64,000 nt of DNA, from assembly GCA_028284235.1 (NCBI GenBank), contig JANQSC010000022.1:1-64000 (forward strand), written 5' to 3'. Numbering within the stretch: position 1 is the stretch's first letter; each line of letters starts with the position of its first letter. A program made the translations under genes and the position numbers. Below are positions 26,065 to 33,517 of this stretch, piece by piece. Below the pieces are notes generated by a model. It ran no database searches and was not told where the DNA came from. It saw only the letters and a list, made by a program, of their open reading frames with translations. This DNA comes from Opitutaceae bacterium. Lineage in GTDB: Bacteria; Verrucomicrobiota; Verrucomicrobiia; Opitutales; Opitutaceae.

Positions 26065-26138
26065 TGCTTTTTAGCGTAACACTAATCGGTGTAAAATCAA
26101 CATTTTTATGCCTTTTAGCGTTATGCCTTTTAGCGTAA
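26065..26138 (-). repeat. Three 15-base repeats in the leader of the ATPase gene
   Basis: Two abutting copies lie at 26109-26123 and 26124-26138 (tgccttttagcgtta / tgccttttagcgtaa). A third lies at 26065-26079 (tgctttttagcgtaa), ending 2 bases before the ATPase start codon. They are in direct orientation with one or two mismatches. Their position suggests autoregulation by the product or a recognition site for a DNA-associated system. Confidence 0.6.
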
Positions 26139-26170
26139 TTTTCGTATGCCTGGCCTATCACTAATTTTTT

Positions 26171-26184
26171 TCTTGATACAAAGA
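26171..26184. promoter_or_regulatory. Candidate MarR operator in the marR promoter
   Basis: tcttgatacaaaga is an imperfect palindrome 24-37 bases before the GTG start of the MarR gene. It shares the cttgat half with the perfect palindrome upstream of the pirin gene, which fits autorepression. Confidence 0.4.
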
Positions 26185-26207
26185 TTTAATAACTCCACCA
26201 AACAAGC

Positions 26208-26657
26208 GTGGCCCAAGCGCAGAACATCAAAGGCGAACACCTGTTTCTCCTCCTCTACAAAGCCGCCAAAGCAGTCGACATCTACGACCAACGGAGCGTG
26301 AAAGAACTCGGATTCGACAGTTTCTCCGACTTCGCCGTTCTCGAGCACCTCAAGGCGAAAGGCCCACAACCAGTCAACACCATCGCGCAGTCGATGATGC
26401 TCACCAGCGGCTCCATGACTACCGCCGTTGATCGAGCCGAGAAAAAAGGCCTAGTGGCCCGCTCCCGCGATCCCGACGACGGTCGAATTGTCCTCGTGTC
26501 CCTCACCCAAGCGGGCCGGTCGCTCATAGATGCTTCCTTCGATATCCACGCCGCGAATCTCGAACGTTTATTCACTTGCCTGACCCGCGACGAGAAACTC
26601 GCGTTCGCCCGACTGGTAAAAAAAGTCGGGAAGACCGCGGAAGCCCTCAACCTCTAA
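26208..26657 (+). CDS. MarR-family transcriptional regulator
   Basis: This 149-aa protein starts at GTG. The winged-helix core is visible: FSDFAVLEHLKAKGP, VNTIAQSMMLTSGSMTTAVD (recognition helix) and the wing ARSRDPDDGRIVLVSLT. MarR proteins are usually repressors released by phenolic or oxidative signals. The next gene, pirin, starts 79 bases downstream with a perfect 12-bp palindrome between. MarR-pirin pairs are common and often respond to quinones or electrophiles, so that is the likely inducer class (inference). Confidence 0.93.
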   Translation: MAQAQNIKGEHLFLLLYKAAKAVDIYDQRSVKELGFDSFSDFAVLEHLKAKGPQPVNTIAQSMMLTSGSMTTAVDRAEKKGLVARSRDPDDGRIVLVSLTQAGRSLIDASFDIHAANLERLFTCLTRDEKLAFARLVKKVGKTAEALNL

Positions 26658-26694
26658 GATCCTCGCATTCGTTTCAACTACTTGATCGTTTTAT

Positions 26695-26706
26695 CTTGAT
26701 ATCAAG
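26695..26706. promoter_or_regulatory. Perfect palindrome cttgatatcaag, probable MarR operator
   Basis: This 12-bp perfect dyad lies between the MarR gene and the pirin gene, 30-42 bases before the pirin start. Its size and TTGATATCAA core are typical of MarR-family sites. A related imperfect site precedes the marR gene. Confidence 0.65.
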
Positions 26707-26736
26707 TTAATTATCCCTATTCCTAAACCGACAGTC

Positions 26737-27528
26737 ATGAAAGAACAGAGTGCTCAAACGAACTACACAGTAGAAATCTATCCACCCGAGCAGCAAGGCA
26801 GCGGCGCCTTCGACGGTGGCAAGATCACGGAGATCAAACCCATTCCTTTCCCCCAGGAAAGCGGCGGCTCTCGGCGAGTCGGACCACTTCTTTACTGGGC
26901 CTGGGCCTCCGCCCGAGGGGACGGGGTCATCGGCATGCATCCGCACCAAGGATTTGAGATTATTTCCTACGTGATGGAAGGAGCGGTCGGCCACACCGAC
27001 ACCGCTGGAAACAATCGACGCGTTGGGGCAGGAGGCATTCAACTGATGCAAACCGGCTCCGGAATTTCCCATCAGGAAGAAATGTACGGAGAACGCACCG
27101 AGTTTTTCCAAATCTGGTTCGAACCCAACATGCGCGAATCGCTGCAAAAGCCGCCCGTGTACTTGGATTTCAAGGACTCGGATTTTCCGAGAGAACAGCT
27201 GGAAACTGGAGCGACTTTGAAACGGATCATCGGACCGCATGGGGTTACTCAGATCGACGCCCCTGCCGTCTGGGACGAAGTCCAAATCGACTCCAACGGT
27301 CGCTACACCAACGAGCTGGCGGAGAAGAGCTTGGCGGCGCTGGTCGTCACTCAAGGAAAGGCCCGCCTGACTATCGGAGACGATGCGTTCGAACTCAATC
27401 GCCGCGACTTCGCGCTCGTAAAGACTGAGACGATTGAATCGTTGATTCTGTCGGCGATAGAAACAGGAGCCACTGCAACACTGATCACCGCCCCCTTGGA
27501 TCCCGGCTATCCGCTCGTTCGCATCTAA
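26737..27528 (+). CDS. Pirin family protein
   Basis: This 263-aa bicupin has the metal ligands of the N-terminal cupin: His68 and His70 in MHPHQGFEIISYV, and His112 with Glu114 in GSGISHQEE. The second cupin covers about 150-263. Several bacterial pirins have quercetinase-like dioxygenase activity or act as redox-sensing partners; which applies here is unknown. It is probably controlled by the upstream MarR protein through the palindrome at 26695. Confidence 0.94.
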   Translation: MKEQSAQTNYTVEIYPPEQQGSGAFDGGKITEIKPIPFPQESGGSRRVGPLLYWAWASARGDGVIGMHPHQGFEIISYVMEGAVGHTDTAGNNRRVGAGGIQLMQTGSGISHQEEMYGERTEFFQIWFEPNMRESLQKPPVYLDFKDSDFPREQLETGATLKRIIGPHGVTQIDAPAVWDEVQIDSNGRYTNELAEKSLAALVVTQGKARLTIGDDAFELNRRDFALVKTETIESLILSAIETGATATLITAPLDPGYPLVRI

Positions 27529-27594
27529 AGCGAAAACGGTAAACGTGACACTACATTTATTCCGTAAACAATAGCTCAATCCAAGAAACCTTAT

Positions 27595-27787
27595 CGTTCG
27601 CGTAGCGAACGCCTATTGGCTCCGTGAACCACCGACTGTGTCGGGGTCCTTGATAGGAACGGAGACTCCTAGGTCGGAACGACCGATGACGAGAGAACGT
27701 TTCGTTTTGGGTCTATTAACAGTCGCTCTCTGTGCTCGCTAGATCGCCCTGCTCGGCGGGGCGAACAGGATCCCGGCTCTGCCGGGA
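27595..27787. repeat. Cluster of four small hairpins (REP-like region)
   Basis: In the 379-base gap after the pirin gene are four perfect stems: 27595-27611 (7 bp, loop gta), 27672-27684 (5 bp, loop gaa), 27745-27763 (5 bp) and 27771-27787 (7 bp, loop tct). No convincing coding frame covers them. They look like degenerate intergenic repeat sequence; any of them could help end transcription between the convergent genes. Confidence 0.5.
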
Positions 27788-27907
27788 GCAGGACATTCTA
27801 TCAAAGCAAGAGTTCACTTATAATAACTTAACGTTCGCGGAGTGGACGCCCATCTACGACTTGATCTTCATTCGCGGCACAGCGCAAGCGCTGGCCCTAC
27901 ATCCAAC

Positions 27908-28165
27908 CTACGGTTTCGTCAAAACGTAGAGGACGATCACCACGAGCAATAGTACGGCGGCCAGCGCCAACCGCTTCGCGTCGGATTTCTTCTTGGGGGC
28001 GGTCTCCCCCTCGGACTCGTCCAATGGCAGATCTAATCCATCGTAGGCGGTATCCTCGCTCCAGCCCGTTTTTGGACAGGCGCCGCATTCCTTGCAGGAG
28101 GTCTCTCCTGCGGCGACAAAGGCGCCGCAAACCGGACAGTCTCCCGGAGGTGAGAACCCGCTCAT
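27908..28165 (-). CDS. Small zinc-ribbon membrane protein
   Basis: This 85-aa protein has two CxxC pairs, CPVCG and CKECGAC (about residues 10-29), forming a zinc ribbon. An acidic linker follows, then a C-terminal membrane helix (LALAAVLLLVVIVLYVL). It is tail-anchored in appearance and its function is unknown. It begins 4 bases after the DUF1080 gene on the same strand and is the last gene of that transcript. Confidence 0.8.
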   Translation of the reverse strand: MSGFSPPGDCPVCGAFVAAGETSCKECGACPKTGWSEDTAYDGLDLPLDESEGETAPKKKSDAKRLALAAVLLLVVIVLYVLTKP

Positions 28166-28169
28166 CCGC

Positions 28170-29468
28170 CTAGTCTAGCTCCTTGACCGAGATTCCGCGG
28201 AACTGGAACCAGTGCTGCGGTCCATGACCAGCGAATCCAATTTTTCCGGAAGCCCGCATCTTTCCCGGGTGTGGCTTGTCCGCCAGGTAATCGTCGATCT
28301 CGCTAAGGTCCGTATCGAGAATGCGAACACCGTTCAGTTCGACCACGATCGTCGAGCCTTTCACGGTCACCTCCTGAAAATTCCATTCCCCAGCAGGACG
28401 CAAATAGCCTTGGTGGGCAGGCGCCATTCCATACGCGCTTCCGTGAGCTTGTCGCGGATCGATCGACGCGTAGCGGGGGCTCTCCGTATCCAGAATTTGC
28501 AGTTCGCACATAGCGACGTAGGCGGGGTCGCCCGTTCCGGGCGAGCGAATCGCCAGCCCATTATTCGCGCCCGGGGTCATTTTGAATTCGAACCGGAACA
28601 CGAAATCACTGTAGTCTTTCTCCGTATACAAGTGGCTGCCGTCGCTCCAGTGCAGGATCCCGTCGGAAACCGACTTGCCTTTCGTGTCGCCAGTCCAGCC
28701 TTCCAAATCACGACCGTTGAAAATCGACTGGAATCCAGTTCCGAATTCGTCTCCACGCAACAGGCGGTTCGCCTCTTCCACTCCGATCTCACGCAAGTAG
28801 ATGTTGCGCCAGCGGATTTCCCCGCCGTGGGTTTGAAGGTGGATCGGTCCGCGGGCCGGCATGGGTTTCGTCTTGTCGAAAAATGGATGGAACTCCGCCC
28901 GGTCCACAACCAGTTGCTCGTTGAGCCAGACCCAGATTCGATCGCCCACATGGCGGATTCGCAGGCTATTCCAGTCGCCAAAGGGCCGATCGGCATGGAC
29001 GAGCGGGTGCTTTCCATTCGTGTCGGCGTCCTCTTTGGGATTGTTGAACAGTCCACCCGAGCCCCGATCCGCTCCGATGTCCCACTTTCCGCCGGCCTCC
29101 GTCGTATCCCAAATCTGCACCTGGGGCGAGCCGCGCAGATAAACGCCGCTATCGGCCTTGGCCACGGTCTTGTACTCCAGCATCAATTCGACGTCGCCGA
29201 ACTCGCGTTGCGTCGTCGCGTATGGCCCTTTCCCGTCGTTCACCAGCTCGCCGTTCTCGACGGTCCAATGCGCTTTGAACGCGTCCTGCTGCTCTTTGAT
29301 GGAGGCAGCCCGATCATCCGCTTTGCGGGAGGTGTGCGGGTTGTCTCCATACCAGCCCGACAAGTCTTCCCCATTGAAAAGGGCTCGGAATCCGTGAGGG
29401 GGATTAGCAGCCAGGCTCAACGCCGAAAACAGCGTCAGCGAAACGATAAACGCGCTTACATTCTTCAT
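28170..29468 (-). CDS. Secreted tandem DUF1080 protein (3-keto-glycoside hydrolase/lyase-like)
   Basis: This 432-aa protein has a signal peptide (SLTLFSALSLAAN) and two DUF1080 (3-keto-disaccharide hydrolase) domains, each opening with a LFNGEDLSGW / IFNGRDLEGW motif (about residues 29 and 246). Each has the concanavalin-like core (DSGVYLRGSPQVQIWD and NNGLAIRSPGTGDP). DUF1080 enzymes cleave glycosides already oxidised to 3-keto forms. The second domain replaces some usual residues, so one half may be non-catalytic (inference). Its start overlaps the stop of a Gfo/Idh/MocA oxidoreductase by 4 bases, which ties the two functions together. Confidence 0.88.
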   Translation of the reverse strand: MKNVSAFIVSLTLFSALSLAANPPHGFRALFNGEDLSGWYGDNPHTSRKADDRAASIKEQQDAFKAHWTVENGELVNDGKGPYATTQREFGDVELMLEYKTVAKADSGVYLRGSPQVQIWDTTEAGGKWDIGADRGSGGLFNNPKEDADTNGKHPLVHADRPFGDWNSLRIRHVGDRIWVWLNEQLVVDRAEFHPFFDKTKPMPARGPIHLQTHGGEIRWRNIYLREIGVEEANRLLRGDEFGTGFQSIFNGRDLEGWTGDTKGKSVSDGILHWSDGSHLYTEKDYSDFVFRFEFKMTPGANNGLAIRSPGTGDPAYVAMCELQILDTESPRYASIDPRQAHGSAYGMAPAHQGYLRPAGEWNFQEVTVKGSTIVVELNGVRILDTDLSEIDDYLADKPHPGKMRASGKIGFAGHGPQHWFQFRGISVKELD

Positions 29469-30550
29469 GATAATTCGATGGTTTTCCCGGTTCGGAAACT
29501 CTCGTCCGCAGCGAGAACGATTCGGCTCGCGTTGCAGGCCGCGTCGAGCAGTTCGGTTACGTCCAGATCCTCGTCGAGAACCTTCAAGAAATACTCCTGT
29601 TCGCGCTGGAAAAGCGCGTCGTGATTGGGCTCCGACTCCATGGAGAAAAACGAGTCCGACTCGACGAAATTCCCGGAGCTATCGAGAGCGCTGGGATGCT
29701 TCTGAATCTGCTCGGTCACGGTATGGGCATCGATATTAGCGCTCTGCCCTTGGGCTCCCGCTTTTTCAGCGACGATGGAAACCGAGCCCTTCGGGCCGAC
29801 CACGTCTTTGATGAAAAACGCGTTCTCGCTCATCATCGGCCCCCAGCCGGCCTCGTACCAGCCGACCGAGCCGTCGTCAAAGGTCACTTGCAACTGGCCG
29901 TAGTTGACCTTGCCCTCCGGAAGCTCGTCCGACAAACGCGCTCCAATTCCGGATACGCGCACCGGCTTGGCGCCGGTCATCTGGCACATCACGTCCACGT
30001 AATGGACGCCGCAATCCACGATAGGCGATATCGACGCGAGCAAGTTCTTGTGGGTTTCCCACTGTTCGCCGGACGACTGTTGGTTCAGGTTCATCCGCAT
30101 CACCAGCGGCTTGCCCAATTCCTTCGCTTTCGCCACGAACTGAATCCAGCTCGGATGGTGCCGCAGTACGTATCCCACCACGAGCTTGCGGTTCACTTGG
30201 CGGGAAAGGGCGACAAGCTCCTGGGCCTCCTCGACCGTTTCCGCCAACGGTTTCTCCAAAAACACATGGCAACCCGCCTCCAGCGCCGCTTTTGTATAAG
30301 CATAATGGGTATCCGGATACGTAGAGATACAAACCGCGTCCGGCTTGGATTCCGCCAAGGCGGTCTTGTAGTCGTCGAACTCAGGATAAAACGTTCCCAG
30401 CTCCTCCATCACCGATTTCCGCGAAGCCGCGCTCCGCGTGCAAATGCCGGCGATTTCAAATCCATCCAGCCGGTGATAGGCGAGAATGTGGGAACGGCCT
30501 GTATTGCCCGCCCCAACGCACAAGACGCGGTGGTTCTTTCGTGACTCCAT
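29465..30550 (-). CDS. Gfo/Idh/MocA-family oxidoreductase (cytoplasmic type)
   Basis: This 361-aa protein has an N-terminal Rossmann fold (VLCVGAGNTGRSHILAYH), the EKPLAETVEEA loop typical of Gfo/Idh/MocA enzymes, and the C-terminal alpha/beta domain with DCGVHYVDV. No signal peptide is present, so it should act in the cytoplasm with NAD(P). The family oxidises sugars and cyclitols; with a DUF1080 partner, formation or reduction of 3-keto sugars is likely. It is coupled to the DUF1080 gene by ATGA overlap and lies 28 bases after the Tat-exported homologue. Confidence 0.9.
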   Translation of the reverse strand: MESRKNHRVLCVGAGNTGRSHILAYHRLDGFEIAGICTRSAASRKSVMEELGTFYPEFDDYKTALAESKPDAVCISTYPDTHYAYTKAALEAGCHVFLEKPLAETVEEAQELVALSRQVNRKLVVGYVLRHHPSWIQFVAKAKELGKPLVMRMNLNQQSSGEQWETHKNLLASISPIVDCGVHYVDVMCQMTGAKPVRVSGIGARLSDELPEGKVNYGQLQVTFDDGSVGWYEAGWGPMMSENAFFIKDVVGPKGSVSIVAEKAGAQGQSANIDAHTVTEQIQKHPSALDSSGNFVESDSFFSMESEPNHDALFQREQEYFLKVLDEDLDVTELLDAACNASRIVLAADESFRTGKTIELS

Positions 30551-30578
30551 TACAATCGATTATCTCTTATTCGTCTCC

Positions 30579-31898
30579 CTAAAACGCGCGGTATTCGCGA
30601 CTCAAATACTGGTTGGCCTCGGGCAAGTTGCTAATTTTCATCGCCCCCGGGTTCCATGTCAATTTCTGTCCTGGAAATCGGGCGCCGACAACGCCGAGCT
30701 GCAAGGCCTCGCACAGCGGTCCTCCGTAGGAAAACGGCGACCCGGTCTCACCCTTGCCCAAGCAGCTGTCTACCCATTGACCATGATGGTCGATCGGATC
30801 GAGCTCGGGACGCGGCACGCTGCGGATCAGCTCTCTCGGAAAAGTCTGTGGACCGCTCAAGTGCGGCATCATCAACGCGCCTTTTTCACCGATCATAACG
30901 CAACCCTGATTCGGGAGCGTGATCGCTCCGTCTTCGTTGAATCCGGGAATTCGCTTCGGCGGCGCGTTCTCCCCGTCGTACCACATCCACTTGAGTCTTT
31001 TGGCGGTGTACGGAGTCGACGAAAACTGATACTCGGTGGTCATGCTCACCGGATGCGAAAACCCGTTAGGTTGGCGACACTCGCTGCGCACCCATTTCGG
31101 CGCGCCGAGCTCCAAAGCGCGATAAGGCGTATCGAAAATATGGACACCCATATCCCCCAAGGTTCCCGTACCGAAATCGAGCAGGCGACGCCATTGGCCG
31201 GGATGAAAAATCTCGTCACGGTAGAGACGCTCCTCCGCTACTCCCAGCCACAACCCCCAGTCCAGATGATCCGGGGCGCGAGTCGAAGTGGACGGCAGGG
31301 TCTCGTCGCTTCCCCACTTTTTGTTGGACCAGACGTGCACTTCGCTCACCGGTCCGATCAGTCCGCTCTTGATGTACTCGACGGTCATTCGCTGGCCGAT
31401 CGTCGCGGCGACTTGAATCCCCATCTGAGTGACGAGTCCGTTCTCCTCGGCAAGCAAACGCAGTTCGCGATTCTCCACCACGTTGTGGGCGAGCGGTTTT
31501 TCGCAGTAGACGTGTTTGCCCAGTTTCATCGCTGCCGTGGAAATAGGCGCGTGCATGTGGTCCGGCGTGCAGACGAGCACCGCGTCAATACTGTCGCCCA
31601 TGGCGTCGAACAGCTTTCGGTAGTCGGCAAATGTCTTCGCTCTCGGCACTTCCGCGGAGGCTTCGGCCAAGGCCAGGCTGTCGACGTCGCACAGGGCGAC
31701 GATCTCCGCGTTGGGCAGTCGCAGCAGTCCAGCCCGGTTGCCTTTCCCTCGGCCGCCCACTCCAATCTGGGCGATTTGCAGCCGGGCGTTGGGCGAACTC
31801 GCTCGAACGCGGCTGGATAGTATTGAAAAAGCGGTGACAGCGCCGAGGCCTTTCAGGAAATCGCGCCGATTAGCAGTATATTTAGATCGAGTATTCAT
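30579..31898 (-). CDS. Gfo/Idh/MocA-family oxidoreductase, Tat-exported
   Basis: This 439-aa protein has a twin-arginine signal (NRRDFLKGLGAVTAFSIL). The Rossmann motif IGVGGRGKGNRAGLL, the CEKPLAHNVVE loop and GDMGVHIFDTPYRALELG place it in the Gfo/Idh/MocA family. Such periplasmic enzymes in PVC and Bacteroidota carry a tightly bound cofactor and oxidise glycosides or reduce keto sugars. It is probably the exported partner of the cytoplasmic homologue downstream, and follows the MFS transporter by 23 bases. Confidence 0.9.
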   Translation of the reverse strand: MNTRSKYTANRRDFLKGLGAVTAFSILSSRVRASSPNARLQIAQIGVGGRGKGNRAGLLRLPNAEIVALCDVDSLALAEASAEVPRAKTFADYRKLFDAMGDSIDAVLVCTPDHMHAPISTAAMKLGKHVYCEKPLAHNVVENRELRLLAEENGLVTQMGIQVAATIGQRMTVEYIKSGLIGPVSEVHVWSNKKWGSDETLPSTSTRAPDHLDWGLWLGVAEERLYRDEIFHPGQWRRLLDFGTGTLGDMGVHIFDTPYRALELGAPKWVRSECRQPNGFSHPVSMTTEYQFSSTPYTAKRLKWMWYDGENAPPKRIPGFNEDGAITLPNQGCVMIGEKGALMMPHLSGPQTFPRELIRSVPRPELDPIDHHGQWVDSCLGKGETGSPFSYGGPLCEALQLGVVGARFPGQKLTWNPGAMKISNLPEANQYLSREYRAF

Positions 31899-31921
31899 TG
31901 TTCAACAAATCTAGTCTCATA

Positions 31922-33259
31922 TTAGCTCTGCTCGTGGTTATCTGCATCCGCAACCACTTCAGTCTTATCCCAAAAAGTTGCGAAAAATACTACTGCAATA
32001 ACTGCAGCCATTATTGCTGGAAAAGTCCAAAACTCTTTCCATTGCTCCATCGCCGTATTAATCAAATCCACCTCAATACCATCTGGCATCTTAACGGAAA
32101 ACATACGAAACAACTGCTCTACAAATGTCACATCTGCGCTTCCACGCTCTGCTAATATCGCGTCGTTTAACGGGCCGTAGCCAGTGACCATGGCATTCTT
32201 TTCAAATGCTACCTTGTAGCCAAAATACATTCCCACACCCTGTGTCAGAAACACCAACAAACTCTGCGCCTGACTTCGGATCTCCTTTGGCGCAACTCTG
32301 TCCGTATACATAAAGCCGGTCACAAAAAAGAAATCGTAACAGATCCCATGGAGAGCAATGGCGGCAAACAACATCCAAGCGACTTGGTCTGGCGCCCCGA
32401 ATGCAAAGAGCAAGTATCTCAGCACCCAAGCGCCCATTCCTACCAATATCATCCACTTCACTCCAAGTTTTCGGAAAAAGAACGGTATTAGCAGCATGAA
32501 TACAATTTCCGACATCTGTCCGATCGTCATCGACGAGGCCGCTTGCTCAAATCCGGCGTTGGTCAGGTAATTCGCCGTCAGTCCATAGTAATAAGCCAGA
32601 GGAATACAAATCAAGGCCGAGCATAGGAGGAAAACAGCGAATCCTGGATTCTTCAGAAGCTTGAAAGCATCTACCATGAGAAGGGCCTTGAAGTTTAGTG
32701 GCTCCCCTTTAGCGGGAGCTGGCGTGTGCGGAAGCATAAAAGAATAGATCCCTAGCAGTATCGAACTAATAGCCGCCACGAGGAAAATATTCATGCTAGA
32801 GGTCCAACCCATGAAACCCACTACCAACCCAGCCACGATCCAACCGATCGTTCCCCAGACCCTCACTTTCGGAAAATCCACTCGATCAAGGTGCGTAAAG
32901 GTAATCGTATTACCGAGACCCAACGTTGGCATGTAACAAAGCATGTGTCCTACCATTAGCCACACCATGAGATTCCCGTTCCCCGAGGCGGCCACCGTCG
33001 GTACAGCCATCAAAAACCCTCCGCCAATCAGAAAAAGCACGCCCATGACAACTTGCGACGGGAAAAAGCGATCGGCAACGATTCCCAGAAACAAGGGAGC
33101 AATAATTGCCGCAATGGGCGCGCTGCCATATGCGCCGCCCCCAAAATCGCCTAAGCCATTTCCAGCCAGGCATTGGGCTAAAGTGGCAAACCAGGCCCCC
33201 CAGATGAAAAACTGGAGGAACATCATTGTGGAAAGTTGAAAACGAATCGTAGAGTGCAT
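31922..33259 (-). CDS. MFS transporter of the nucleoside:H+ symporter (NupG/XapB-like) group
   Basis: This 445-aa protein has about 12 membrane helices. The opening FQLSTMMFLQFFIWGAWFAT and the segment GVLFLIGGGFLMAVPTVA match the nucleoside/sugar proton symporter group common in Bacteroidota and Verrucomicrobia. Here the likely cargo is the sugar product of the surrounding locus and not a nucleoside (inference from context). The base composition is unusual: sample lines of this gene are about 42-50% G+C, while the regulator next to it is far richer. That suggests a different origin or relaxed codon use. Confidence 0.85.
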   Translation of the reverse strand: MHSTIRFQLSTMMFLQFFIWGAWFATLAQCLAGNGLGDFGGGAYGSAPIAAIIAPLFLGIVADRFFPSQVVMGVLFLIGGGFLMAVPTVAASGNGNLMVWLMVGHMLCYMPTLGLGNTITFTHLDRVDFPKVRVWGTIGWIVAGLVVGFMGWTSSMNIFLVAAISSILLGIYSFMLPHTPAPAKGEPLNFKALLMVDAFKLLKNPGFAVFLLCSALICIPLAYYYGLTANYLTNAGFEQAASSMTIGQMSEIVFMLLIPFFFRKLGVKWMILVGMGAWVLRYLLFAFGAPDQVAWMLFAAIALHGICYDFFFVTGFMYTDRVAPKEIRSQAQSLLVFLTQGVGMYFGYKVAFEKNAMVTGYGPLNDAILAERGSADVTFVEQLFRMFSVKMPDGIEVDLINTAMEQWKEFWTFPAIMAAVIAVVFFATFWDKTEVVADADNHEQS

Positions 33260-33517
33260 AACGGGATTTTAAGGGAGTGCGAAAACGATACGAGAGTGCA
33301 GTTTTTAACCGCGCTGTCTACCCATCGTTGCTCCCGGGTTGGATTAACTGCGGCCGCCGACATTCGAGAGAACGCCTCAGCGACCGGATTCTAGCACAGG
33401 CCGAATCTGCCAGAATTGATAAAACAGGTGCATTAGTTAACACTTTCGCCGATCCCTTCCCCTGGGAAACCTCCATGAGCGTGCTGTCGCAGCCGACGGA
33501 ATCCGTCCAGAGGCGCC

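Noticed and set aside
26062-26161. Earlier start for the AAA-type ATPase
   Set aside because: It would translate the 15-base repeats into NAKRHNAKRH and lacks similarity to the family N-terminus (KNPFxYGxVV).
28212-29624. A 470-codon plus-strand open frame
   Set aside because: Antisense shadow of the tandem DUF1080 gene and the end of the oxidoreductase gene.
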